A stretch of DNA of 22,765 nt from Phoronis ovalis. Its lineage: Eukaryota; Phoronida; Phoronidae. Made by a program: the position numbers and the translations under genes. The stretch covers positions 3,050 to 25,814 of the forward strand of contig JAOXYB010054611.1 in NCBI GenBank assembly GCA_028565635.1, in the 5' to 3' direction. A model generated the notes under the pieces. It was not told where the DNA came from. It was given only the letters and a program-made list of their open reading frames with translations, and made no database searches. Positions 1 through 9,900 of the stretch are shown here, one piece after another (position 1 is the first letter of the stretch; the number at the start of each line of letters is the position of its first letter).

Positions 1-674
1 GAAAGCTTTGGAAAGTGAAAGTTTTCACCAAAGTGTAAACAACCTAGAGACCAAACAGGAATAAGTACATTTCAAATTTTTCATTTATACATTGTCTTGC
101 AAGAACAGCCATCACGATCTTTTTCACCAGGTTGATTTAGTGCTTTGCACTGAACTGACATGTCAATCCATCTAGTGAGAAAGCTTTTTTTTAGAAATCC
201 AAATTATTTAACATGTTTTTGTGAAAAAATACATATTCTAAAAGTTTAATACTAGGACTCATTCATACTCAGTCTCTACTCGATTCTTTATCATTATGAA
301 ACGGTTAGTAGGCCGATAGTTTTTAAGAACTGTTTTATTATGAGAGCACACAAAATAGAGATGCGTAAATTCTTTCAGTAAAATTTATTTCCTGCAAGTT
401 TCACAAGCTACGGTATAGAGAAACTTATTTTATAAATCAGAATTTTTCTGATACCAAAATTTATGTTTTGGATCTTTGTCAGTTTATGATAAGTAGAATG
501 TTCAAACTACAGACGTGCTTCTCTATGCATGCATATAAGAATTAACTACAGCTAGTATTTATTAAATTACCAATAGTATGTTTGAAAGATATATATTTAG
601 ACTATTTATGTGGTAAATTAAAAAAAGATATTTATCTATATGTACATACTATACATGAGAGGTCTGTTATTTTG

Positions 675-705
675 GTTAACCAAGGATTCATATCCTTGGG
701 TTAAC
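675..705. repeat. Imperfect inverted repeat (hairpin)
   Basis: Left arm GTTAACCAAGGAT (675-687) and right arm ATCCTTGGGTTAAC (692-705) pair over 13 bp with one bulged base, around a TCAT loop. The outer arms contain the self-palindrome GTTAAC. It could be a paired protein-binding site or a relic of a small foldback element. No function is shown. Confidence 0.7.
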
Positions 706-1081
706 AAACCAGTTGTTTTATTTTTCAGCACTTATTTGTTACTGTTTATATCTGTTTAACATAACTCATTTATTTAAACATGAACAATAGTATTTTTATT
801 CATTAATTTAAGTTAAAAAATTATAGAGATAAGCATAAAAACATGTATTTCATGCAAAACATTATATAAATATATCTAGAAAAGCGTATATTTTTATACA
901 TTTTTTTAAAATCTAAATTATTTTAAGGCTTGTATTTTAAAGGTCAAATGCTTCAATTCGACCTGGAAGCACACTTTTAAATCACTTTCTATAAGATAAT
1001 GAAAATGTGACTATAATTTACACTACTGTGAGGATCTAAAAAATATTCATCAATAAATTGCTCATGATACGAACGCTTCAA

Positions 1082-1129
1082 TGACAAAAATTGTTTCAAG
1101 GTTAATGATAAAACTTGTTTCAAGGTTCA
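1082..1129. repeat. Two-copy 24-bp tandem repeat
   Basis: Two abutting 24-bp units (1082-1105 and 1106-1129) differ at only three positions. Both carry the core TTGTTTCAAGGTT. The second unit runs into AGGTTCACCT, a short palindrome. It looks like a local duplication. Confidence 0.8.
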
Positions 1130-3283
1130 CCTTTAAAAAATAATCACTACATTTGAATATTTAGGAATCAAAAAAGGTTATATTTTATTTTCAATTGATA
1201 TTTTTATAATCCCTAAGATAGGACCAGGACATACCATACAAACGCGAGAAAGTTATTTAGTCCACAAGGGAATCTGTATTTACTTTGCACCAAGACAACA
1301 GGAATAAACTCTACCTTGGTTACTGAAAGCAGATACCAGAGATAACCTTCGGATTGGTCACTTAACAAGGGAATTTACAGTTAATGAATCTAAGGCCGAA
1401 GAAAATATATTGCATTGGCTTCATAAAGATTTCATAACGTGACCTCACTCTCACATATTTACAATTATTGTAACTTTTAAAAATAAATTTTTCTGTAAAT
1501 GTTTTCCTTTTCTGTAGATTCATATAATGTATAAATTTAAGTTATAAGCGGAGTTATAAGGTTCTTTAAAGTCATTTAACTTTCATAGGGGTGAACTTGT
1601 TTGTCAATACGAGGGGCCAGTCAAAAGTTTACACAGATATTATTATAATGAGGATTTTATTGAAACATAGCACAGTTGTACCCTGGGTACTCACGGATTC
1701 TCCATGGGATAACCTTCTCTATTATACCGCCTAATGGGTTTGTACAGGTAATTCTGATTATGTAAAGATCTTCTAGGATAAACAAAAAATGAGTAATAAA
1801 ATATTTTGTCTTAGTCCCGGGATCTACTTAATTGCAAAGTAAGGACGTCTTCGTGAAGCTTTATAGAAGGCATAGATGAAGTGGTAAAACGTTTACAGGG
1901 AAGAACTAAGATTACGAAACATAGCCCTACCTTTGCATTCGGCATTGCTTCAAAATAAAGTTGAAAATTTGAATGCAGTTATCAGGAGGAACGGTAAAGA
2001 TTAAATTACTACTAAGCTATACATCTAGTCCCATAGATAGATAAATTTCATAAATATAAATAAAGTGAAAATATATCGATTATTTAGTTTCCAGTATTCG
2101 GTTATTTAATTATCAGAAAGCATAGTGACAAATTATTAAGAAGGTATTCGAAAGAATAAGATTTGTTATTGAAAAGAAAAATGAGTATGGTTGAAATCTG
2201 TCTTCATTACTTTTAGCCAGAACATTGTTTTAATTAACAATTTAACAAGACTATCAAGTTGTCATAGTCAGAGACATTAAGTCATTTTTTGTTTTAATGT
2301 ATGTTAATATTTATTTTAGATAAAGTTGAATAAAGCAATGGGAACATTCCTTTCTAGCGTTTCGACATTATTATTATATTAATCTCTTATTCAGAAAGGA
2401 TAAAAAACGGTACAGAGTTCCTATAAATCAAAAATGTGATGCAATAAAGTAGAGCTGTAAAAATGTTGGCTAACAAATAACAACAATGCAAATAACACAG
2501 TTATGTAATGTAAAGAAGAGACTGGGTAGAAAAAGATAAATATTATCTGAATTTATTTACTTTTGTCAGAAATGTATAAAGTATAAAGTAGGAATCACAA
2601 ATAACATACTCGACTATGGGCGATGTTACATGCATGTTTAAAAATGTCTCAACAACCTATAAATCAGTTTTGTAATGTAAATGCAATGAATATCAGAACA
2701 TGTTTAATGGACTGCATGGAAATCAAGTACGTATCCTTTACCCTGTCCCAGAGTTGTGTCTGTCCTCTCGAGTTGTAGTCACTTAGCTAATTACAACAAT
2801 ACTAACGATGTGAGATATCGACGTTCGAGTCACCAAAACTCGGACAATTAAATGATTTTTTTACTTCAAACTTTCGGGTCAAAATCAACAGTGTCCCTCA
2901 CCAGGGATGTTTCCACCTCTAACTGTCTCTAAAGATGTAGCGTGCTAAAAATTGGAAGAAAGGAGTAAGAAGGGAAAGACACAAACAAACAGAAAGAAAA
3001 GAGAAAACAGACAAAACGAATGGAGGCTTTTAATGGTAAACTAATTTTGCATAAGTAATTCAAATATATCAAAATGAAGCTGTTTACTGCAAAACAAAAA
3101 TTTTACCATCGAATGAAAGTACCATGGTTATCGAAATAAGATAATTATACTTACATAAAATAAAATCAAAATAATTTAGTAGATACATAAAATAACATCG
3201 TTCTTTAGAGATGTCTTCCAATTTTCAATAAGCTACATCTTTAGATGTGACATACGAGGCGTGGGCCCCAAAATAGCACTTGG

Positions 3284-3296
3284 AGGTCAAAGGTCC
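3284..3296 (+). promoter_or_regulatory. DR1-type nuclear-receptor-like site
   Basis: AGGTCA and AGGTCC occur as a direct repeat separated by one base (AGGTCA-A-AGGTCC). This is the arrangement bound by HNF4, RXR homodimers and COUP-TF in animals. It is a sequence match only. The surroundings also hold a degenerate repeat rich in GGTCAT, so it may be repeat-derived. Confidence 0.35.
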
Positions 3297-3528
3297 GCTT
3301 TCTAAAATTCCTTAACATGTTCAAAAATTACAGAGATGACATTTTGCCTTGGGGTTATTTCTGGGCCAATTTTTTTTTATTTTTCAATTAATTTATCGAG
3401 GGAAGATGTCGTAACTCAAGAACAGTCGTTCTACAGACTTATAGCATGACATGACATCCCGAGACTGGAGAAAACTGAACCTGAGATCAAAAAATCATCT
3501 ATACTCAAATCTGCATATAATCTCAAAC

Positions 3529-3546
3529 ATGATGTTCTTACATCAT
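3529..3546. repeat. Short perfect hairpin
   Basis: ATGATGT (3529-3535), a TCTT loop and ACATCAT (3540-3546) form a 7-bp perfect stem. It lies about 80 bp before the AGGTCA array. A related string, ACATGATGTTT, precedes the second AGGTCA-type array near 21100, which hints that the two segments are diverged copies of one repeat family. Confidence 0.5.
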
Positions 3547-3627
3547 TGAGCGGTCATTCAGGGTGCACGGGTTTATTAAAAGAAACTAATAATGGAATTC
3601 TTAAAATATTTCAAAACTGAAGTCGGA

Positions 3628-3655
3628 AGGTCATTTAGAGGTCATTTAAAGCTCA
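3628..3655 (+). promoter_or_regulatory. Triple half-site array with DR5 spacing (RARE-like)
   Basis: AGGTCA-TTTAG-AGGTCA-TTTAA-AGCTCA gives two perfect consensus half-sites and a third with one change, each separated by five bases. DR5 of AGGTCA is the classical RAR/RXR retinoic acid response element, and such elements control vertebrate anterior Hox genes. A 10-11 bp period continues degenerately to about 3690 (GTCCTTAGTA, GTCCTTGATA, GACCCTTGAA). A simple minisatellite is therefore an alternative explanation. Confidence 0.4.
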
Positions 3656-3884
3656 TAGATGTCCTTAGTAGTCCTTGATAGACCCTTGAATTTCTTGAAA
3701 ACTATACACAAGAATTAAAAATAGTTGCTTTTGAGCGGCTTTGAGATTACAGTTAATGTACTGAGAGAAGGTAGCTGGTCGTGAAATGCCTGTATAGACA
3801 CATTTTCAGTATGAAAATACCAAAAAGAAATTCGATTACTCTTTGTAATTAATAATACATAAAAAACGTTCAGGATTTAATTGT

Positions 3885-4010
3885 TCTTGTTACAAACGGC
3901 TCGTGCACACAAGGCGACACTACCATTAGTAGTACTGTTTTTCGTCTCGCGAGGGCGATACTGTACAGCTGTCGTACAATACGTGCAATTCTTCGCGTAA
4001 ATCCTAGCTA
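3885..4010. other. GC-richer island of unknown role
   Basis: A CpG-containing patch stands out in very AT-rich surroundings. It includes TCTCGCGAG, nine of ten bases of the palindromic promoter motif TCTCGCGAGA, followed by GGCGATA. A small hairpin, TGTAC-AGCTGTC-GTACA, follows. A minus-strand frame of 60 codons spans it but resembles no known protein. It may be a promoter or enhancer core. Confidence 0.3.
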
Positions 4011-5532
4011 AAATACGGACAAAATATTCAAAGCACAAATAGAAATAAAATTGGTGCAAATCGTTTATATTGTTGTATTAACAATTTTTCATGTCTTTAT
4101 TGATGTTTTGTAAGTTTTACAGGTAAATAAAGATTTAAAATAAAGAACATATAAACTTTAAAAGTTTGATTTTTTACATTGAAATCATTTGCAGTGATGA
4201 CTGTTACCTACATGCATTTCACAGCACTAGCGTCACCAGCGTCTGCTTTGTTTTCTTCAAATTTACATTTTCTTGCCAGTATGAAGATGAATGAGTGAAA
4301 TTTTTTAAGGAGTTTTAATATTTATTTTAATGTTGAGTGTTTAATATCAATCCGGATCTATTTGTATTAATTAATTAGCTGGAAGTATCGTTTGTAGAGA
4401 AATTTTCTCGTTTATCCTCTTTGCCCTCAACAATGAACCATTTGTCACACTATCTAATAACAACATAATTCTGTTGTGTTAGTTAATGCTTCAATATGCC
4501 CCATTGCTATAATCCAAAGAGATCTAAAGTTCAAAATGCGTAAATTATTGTTGAGGATTTTAATTTTAACGTTTCTTTTATAGTTCTTTGAAATATAAAA
4601 CTGACTGTTACAAATTTACTTATTCACAATACATGGGTAAGTAATTTAAGGTATAATTCTAATTTAGAGACATAAAATCTACATTAAATTTTTTTTAATA
4701 TCACAAAAATTATTATTCCTGATATTGTTTCTGCTGGTCATTTATTTTTTTGTATATTATTTACGATATTCATATGTTAATATTTTGTTAATATATATTC
4801 CATTCATATATTTATATATCTTAATCATTTAGTTTTTGTATTTCATATTTTAGCCAATGAACTATGGTTTACTATTAAATATATTGATTTTTTAATCCTT
4901 CATTTTATTTTTAAAATATAAAAAAATTAAAATATTTTTTGTTTATGTATATCGCTGATTAAATTTCAGTTTATCGTATCTCCCTTTTTAAAAAGCTTGA
5001 ACCTATTTGATAATGTAGTTTTTATCATCTTTCTCTTTTCATTTTATTTTTTTCAATGTTAGTAAATCACATAAACATTTTTTTCAGCAAGTGAATAAAA
5101 TATGAAGCTTCTCTGGTTAAAACACCCGGCAAATAAATTTAAATTGGTTATCAGTGAATAAATCCGCCCATCGTAATGTCTCCTGATTTTTATCATTTAA
5201 CAAAATAATACAGCAACATTTATATATTTTGAACTATTCTTTTGCTAAAATTTTTTTTAAATTGTAAACTATCCTTAAGCTTGCCACTACAATAATTTCT
5301 GTTTTTTTAATTCAATTTAATAATTTCATAAAAAAATATGAAGTATAAATATTTGAACATATGTTATAAAGTGAGTTGAAGGACTATTTTTAAATATCCT
5401 ATTTTGGTTAGAAAAAGACAACATTTCGAAAAAAAATATTATTCGCTGCCGATGTTACGGTGAAACTGGTGACATAATATATTATACACTAATAGATCAC
5501 TTCTTGATCATTTTTCTATTTTACGGGTTTTT

Positions 5533-5554
5533 TTATCCATCTGTTGATGGATAA
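5533..5554. repeat. Perfect 9-bp hairpin containing GATGGAT twice
   Basis: TTATCCATC (5533-5541), a TGTT loop and GATGGATAA (5546-5554) form a perfect inverted repeat. The right arm with one loop base reads TGATGGAT, the core of the HOX1-PBC bipartite site known from labial and Hoxb1 autoregulatory enhancers. The left arm carries GATGGAT in the opposite orientation. Confidence 0.6.
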
Positions 5555-5811
5555 GTCAAGTAATTCAAAATAAAAGAAACACAAGTAAGTTGCAGAAACA
5601 CTAATAATAGTAAGCAGTTTGTTCGAAGATTATGTAATTTGCAAATCAAGCCCGAAAAACCGGTGTTATTGAAAATATGAGTGGGTCCGGCATATGAGAT
5701 CAAATTGGTTAGTTTTTACAAATCGTTGTCAAGTGCATCATATTTTTTTGTTTAGCCTTTTCGCAATGAATATATTAACCGCATTTATGAACCAATCACA
5801 TAAAGGAGGGA

Positions 5812-5820
5812 TGATGGATG
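5812..5820 (+). promoter_or_regulatory. HOX/PBC-like site TGATGGATG
   Basis: TGATGGATG followed by A matches nine of ten bases of TGATGGATGG, the Hoxb1/labial-PBC site. A CCAAT box lies just upstream at 5792-5796, and a TGACCT nuclear-receptor half-site follows within about 20 bp. The site is 2 kb upstream of the Hox3 start and 260 bp from the TGATGGAT hairpin. Binding is inferred. Confidence 0.35.
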
Positions 5821-7708
5821 AGACTCAAGTTCGTGACCTTTTTATACAAAACATATAACAAAAATTAGTGGGTCTGAGTGTTTCTGCAAAATATCAGAAT
5901 ATCAGTAATGTTTACAAAAATAAGTTTTAAGCATTTTTTCTGTAATGACATGCTTAAATTCTAGTAAGAGCAGATTTGTGTCATCGTTGAGCAACGCATG
6001 TTTTTAAATGTGTAAAAATTCAACTCCAAAAACGTTTTTTTGTTTTTATAAAAGGTACGTGAAATGCCCCAGACGAGAGTGTTATACATGCATTGATTTG
6101 GTATATATTTTGGAATTGGTATTTTTTAAACACAGTTTTTATAAACTCAAACAAACATATACAAATTACTACTTTGCAAAGATTCCATATCTTTTATTTT
6201 GTGAATTACTATGGTCTAGAAGATAATTAATCTTAAAATATTAAAATATCATATAACGAAAACATGGAGATATAGTCCTCAAGGGGACAGGCGGTAGTCC
6301 AAAAAAGAAAGTTATACCACGTAAAATGTTATGTAGGTGCTGGCCCCTATTGATCACGATTAGAAACACTATTTTAATAAACTCCTTTAACTTTTCTAAC
6401 ACGTTGTTGTGCTTAGCGGAGCTTTTGATGTTGTAATCAAACGCCATTGCTCTAAAAGATACAAAACAGCAATGTTAAGTGTCGGACACTACAACTACCA
6501 AAATTACGCAACTAATGATCGCGCTGTTCCGCTACCTTATAAACAGCTGCATTTGTGACACAGAAGTTATGTATTTTAATTACTCACCGCAAGATTCACA
6601 CTTTGATTTATCAGTTTATTTTGACGTCGATCTTTTACATTTTATTTCCGATTATATTTATTATTTATAATACAAAGCAGCTGTCTATAACCAATAGATT
6701 TTTTTGTATCTATTGAATATATAGTATAAAATTGTATTTTTATATCCTTATGCATTTTACATGTGTTCCTTTGCGATTAGCCGCTCAAGCAATGCCAGTG
6801 AGCGATGTCTTTAGTTATTGAGAAAATTGTGCCTGGATACTATAGCAAGTGCTGCAAATACTTCCCGTAGTTAACATCGGAAACAGGTGAATAAGATAAT
6901 TATATGACTGTACGCCCGAGGGCCCCTTCACACCTTATGTTTTTTCTAATCAATTCTTAACTTAAAGAAATATATTTGTTTGCTTTTCGCTTTTTGTGAC
7001 AGGACGTAAAATATGATTATCAAAATAAAATTTTCAGCTGTTTTTTTTTTTCATTTCACAGTAGAATCTATATAAGTAGTGTTAAATGAAATATGATTGT
7101 TATTTTCTGTCGCCGTAAAGAAATTACTAGGTTCTTCCTATGATTGGAGTTTTCATAAAACGAGGATTTTTTTCTCGAAAAGTCAGTTGTAACGAAATGC
7201 GGAAAAGCGCTAATGCTCTAGAATAAATAAGACAGAAGCTTCCTATATGATCTTCAATAAGACAAAATATTTAGAAAATGTTAGTTCAGTATTAATGAAT
7301 GGAGTGTTTGTATTCCAACGATACCGCACAAGAAGACAATGTTTTCCATTAAAATAAAACCTGTTACCAAATATCAACTTATTGATTTAAAAATTCCTTT
7401 GTTTTGCATAATGCGCAAAAGTAGAATTTAACATTTGTCCGTTGAATTCACACATTAAACATGCTGGACTTCTTAGGGATTTTTTCAAGCAATTGCGCGA
7501 CGGCTTCAACCATAGTCTCTTGCTACACTTGATATTCTTAGTGAAATATTTTATGAAAAAGATGATCTTAAATTGCTTAGTGACAATTCCTACAACTCAA
7601 TTCAAGTGATTTATGTTCATTACCATTTGTAAATATTGCCGCACTATTTCACATCATGTAATAATTCTTTGCTCTACAGGTTTTCAACGATCTCCCATGC
7701 AGATGCTT

Positions 7709-7733
7709 ATTGGATGATATGCCATCACGTGAC
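7709..7733 (+). promoter_or_regulatory. Hox3 proximal module: ATTGG plus TCACGTGA E-box
   Basis: An inverted CCAAT core (ATTGG, 7709-7713) is followed after 12 bases by the palindrome TCACGTGA (CACGTG at 7726-7731). It ends 76 bases before the Hox3 ATG. CCAAT and CACGTG are the sites of NF-Y and of USF/MITF-type bHLH-ZIP factors, and NF-Y plus USF are known activators of vertebrate HOXB4. Hox1 has the same pair at nearly the same spacing. A possible splice acceptor (CTCTACAG, ending 7679) would instead place this module in a 5'UTR exon. Confidence 0.5.
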
Positions 7734-7807
7734 TATAGTTGGTAATGTTATTTGAGTAGTTTGTGTCCCGATTATGCCAGAATGAAGTGAAATTCACAAA
7801 TCGAGAC

Positions 7808-9473
7808 ATGCAGAAAACAAGTTTTTACACCTCTGATGATACTTATCATGGTTATTACCAAGAAAATCATGGTTATTTACATGAAGCGAGTCAGCATTAC
7901 GGATCAGAGTCCTATCGACCCAGTTGTTTATTGCAGAACTCGACGACAACCTCCGAATCGAGCGCTGAGTATAATCAAGCATACAATAACTCGTGTATGC
8001 AAAGCGCTTATCAAAACTCGCCCAGCAAAACTAGTCAGGTTTATCCATGGATGAAAGAAACCCGCCAAAATTCGAAAGCAAGATCGTCTGCTACTACGCA
8101 TATATCAGGTAAGATAGATGGCCATAAATATGTCCCATTAGTGACCTAATGAGATAGGTTAAACACTACTCTCATTTATTATCTGACGCGGAAGATAAAA
8201 AATGTTTATTGCTGTCGTTTGTTTTGCTTTTACGACTAATTGTTACAAGTTTCAATTCAAATCAAATCACAGTTTTGATCAAATTTAATTTAATACTGTG
8301 CAAGTTATTTGACCAAAACCCTGTATCTAAACACAATTTCGGCAGACGAATACATGTATAAAATATTACTCTTTAATAAAATGACATCTACTGGCCATGA
8401 TAACTGATTTTTAATACAGCCATGCCTGACCTTTACGTCCGCCTTCATTACTGATGAGAGTTGTATAGATTGAGTCTTTTAATGTTTTATTTCCCAAATA
8501 AATATCATTGCGCTGCTAGTTTATCAAGAATATTAAAATTTAATAATAGTTTGGTTTGTCCCCATTTCAGCAATATAACAAAATGTTTCGGCCACATGTC
8601 GTCCTGGAAGGAAAATTACGTTACTATTTGTAAACAAGTAATATCGAAAATATGTCACCAGATTACACGTAAATAGTGGTTAGTTTAAAATATGCGTTTT
8701 AAAAGTAGCTAGTCTAGATCTTCACAAGAATTTAAAACTGTTATGAAAATGGAAAAATAAGTTCTTTGATTACATCAGTACGAAAATAACATGGAAAGTC
8801 GGTCAAGACAAGTAGCGTTATGATGAGAAAAACACATCTCTTTCATTCCTGACATTTGCATTCTCAAGTTTTACATGACTGTACCTTGTTAAGCGCCAGC
8901 TTGTGAATGGTTTTATTCAAGTGAGGAAACATTATTGTTGTGTGGCCTGGGGGAAAGTAAGTCAAGCTATAGCAGATGAATGGTGTCGCAGACTTGGTAG
9001 GCGTGGCTGTATTCCGGACATTATAAAGTGTAGATCACCTCTGTCCCCCGTCTCTGCGACTATCGATATAAGTTTGACTGATTAAAATATTTGCTTGCTT
9101 TATTTTTTCTTCAGAATACGATCAACCGGCAAAACGAGCTCGCACAGCATATACGAGCGCCCAACTTGTTGAATTAGAAAAAGAATTCCACTTTAACAGA
9201 TATTTATGTCGACCAAGAAGAATTGAGATGGCCGCCTTATTGAATCTCACAGAAAGACAAATAAAAATATGGTTTCAAAATCGACGCATGAAATATAAAA
9301 AAGAACAGAAACAGAAAGTGTGTTATGAAAAGTGTGTTGATTCCGGAGAAGATTCTCCTGTTAGTTCGGAAAGCACATTGTCCCCGAGTATACAAGAGTC
9401 CTCATTACATCACTATCCCGTCTCTCAGAGCAACAGCTACCTCTATCGTAATACTTCTATTGCCCAGTTATAG
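7808..9473 (+). CDS. Hox3: Hox3 homeodomain transcription factor (two coding exons)
   Basis: Exons 7808-8108 and 9115-9473 join in frame (phase 1) to give 219 residues. The start ATG at 7808 is chosen because MQKTSFY matches the conserved N-terminus of Hox3 proteins (MQK..YY); the frame is open upstream only through a GTG at 7763. The hexapeptide VYPWMKE lies at residues 78-84 and should contact PBC cofactors. The homeodomain occupies residues 106-165 (9129-9308), beginning [20 protein letters not shown], with [19 protein letters not shown] and the recognition helix [15 protein letters not shown]. It is a canonical Hox3 type, not the diverged zen/bicoid type. The 54-residue tail is Ser/Tyr-rich. 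The protein is short for Hox3, which usually exceeds 300 residues in other animals. It is predicted to be a nuclear, DNA-binding anterior patterning factor. It is the first of three co-oriented Hox genes. Confidence 0.96.
8109..9114 (+). other. Hox3 intron
   Basis: The 1,006-bp phase-1 intron has donor CAG|GTAAGA and acceptor TTTTTTCTTCAG. It separates hexapeptide and homeobox, the usual place for Hox introns. It holds GACATCTACTGG (8383-8394), whose complement resembles a CTCF core with one mismatch, and a GC-richer terminal segment listed separately. No coding sequence is convincing. Confidence 0.92.
8892..9065. other. GC-richer segment at the end of the Hox3 intron
   Basis: The last ~200 bp of the intron are clearly less AT-rich than the rest and contain an 8-bp inverted repeat, GTCGCAGA (8985-8992) and TCTGCGAC (9053-9060). 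A 60-codon frame from a GTG is open across it but resembles no protein family and lacks an ATG. It is a candidate intronic enhancer or structured RNA segment lying just before the homeobox exon. Confidence 0.35.
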
Positions 9474-9499
9474 AGAAAATCTATAGACATTGTTTAAAT

Positions 9500-9541
9500 A
9501 TTTAACATGAATTGCACTAAACATTTAACATAAATTGCACT
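9500..9541. repeat. 19-bp direct repeat in the Hox3 3'UTR
   Basis: ATTTAACATGAATTGCACT (9500-9518) recurs at 9523-9541 with a single change, giving a 23-bp period. It could be a paired RNA-binding-protein site or a plain duplication. Confidence 0.75.
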
Positions 9542-9885
9542 TGTTTATTATATGTAATACATTTCACTTTTAAACCAAAAGTGAACCGGTTAATGACACA
9601 GATACAGAGGAGTTTTGTGCAGTCGAAATACGGGAAGAAAAATTGTTCAGTATGAATTGAAAAATATCAGTCATCCTTAACAGGTGATTTTATATTTGAT
9701 TTTCCAGTAGCGGAGGCTATACTTGGATATAGACCTTCCTGTGAATAATTTAAATATCCTAAAGGTGCTGCCATCTTTCGATTGTTATAATACAGCAGAT
9801 GAATTATTTGAACATTATTTGCTACCTAGCAAATAACTAGCAAGCTTGATATTCAGAAAGTTGGTTCAGTATTAGAAATTTTATT

Positions 9886-9893
9886 ACAGGGTA
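9886..9893 (+). promoter_or_regulatory. Candidate miR-10 target site (8mer)
   Basis: ACAGGGTA is the exact 8mer complement of the miR-10 seed (UACCCUGU); with the preceding T, nine bases match. It lies 413 nt after the Hox3 stop and two bases before the first AATAAA. The miR-10 gene sits inside Hox clusters of most bilaterians and is known to repress Hox mRNAs. The site is seen; regulation is inferred. Confidence 0.5.
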
Positions 9894-9894
9894 A

Positions 9895-9900
9895 AATAAA
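9895..9900 (+). terminator. Hox3 poly(A) signal AATAAA
   Basis: First canonical AATAAA after the Hox3 stop codon, 421 nt downstream. It is assigned by position only. Confidence 0.55.

Larger units (their letters stand above)
1..7680. other. Non-coding region upstream of Hox3
   Basis: About 7.7 kb with no open reading frame that looks like a protein. The few short ones (60-72 codons) are AT-driven, hydrophobic and match no family I know. In an intact cluster Hox4 would lie to the left on the same strand, so this stretch probably mixes the Hox4-Hox3 spacer with regulatory DNA. It is strongly AT-rich by eye, with less AT-rich islands near 1230-1420, 1600-1760, 2740-2940, 3240-3660, 3885-4010 and 6270-6660. 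I looked for a miR-10 or miR-993 hairpin and found none. Structured elements are listed separately. Confidence 0.8.

Noticed and set aside
1678-1690. Palindrome GTACCCTGGGTAC
   Set aside because: Short and isolated, with no partner or context to suggest function.
2765-2860. GACGTTCGAGTCACC, B-box-like
   Set aside because: No A box at the right distance and no acceptor or anticodon stems; not a tRNA.
6241-6447. 68-codon minus-strand frame with a reasonable ATG context (GAGCAATGG)
   Set aside because: No family recognised, no clear domain, no supported splice partner. It could be a small or non-coding transcript, but it cannot be supported from sequence alone.
7664-7685. CTCTACAGGT matches the 3' half of miR-993
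   Set aside because: The miR-993 seed GAAGCTC is absent and no hairpin partner is seen. A splice acceptor before Hox3 explains it better.
8310-8335. ACCCTGTATCTAAAC resembles the start of miR-10
   Set aside because: It matches the seed but lacks AGAUCCGAA, and no complementary arm lies within about 100 nt, so it is not a pre-miRNA.
9040-9066. CGTCTCTGCGACTATC partly resembles miR-993
   Set aside because: About 12 of 17 bases match, the seed is missing and the inverted repeat does not fold into a proper precursor.
9437-9443. CTACCTC, a let-7 seed match near the end of the Hox3 coding sequence
   Set aside because: A 7mer inside coding sequence is weak evidence and likely chance.
9528-9545. 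AATTGCACTTGT equals the first 12 bases of miR-92
   Set aside because: It diverges straight after, has no hairpin, and would be the miRNA strand, not a target. It is part of the local direct repeat.
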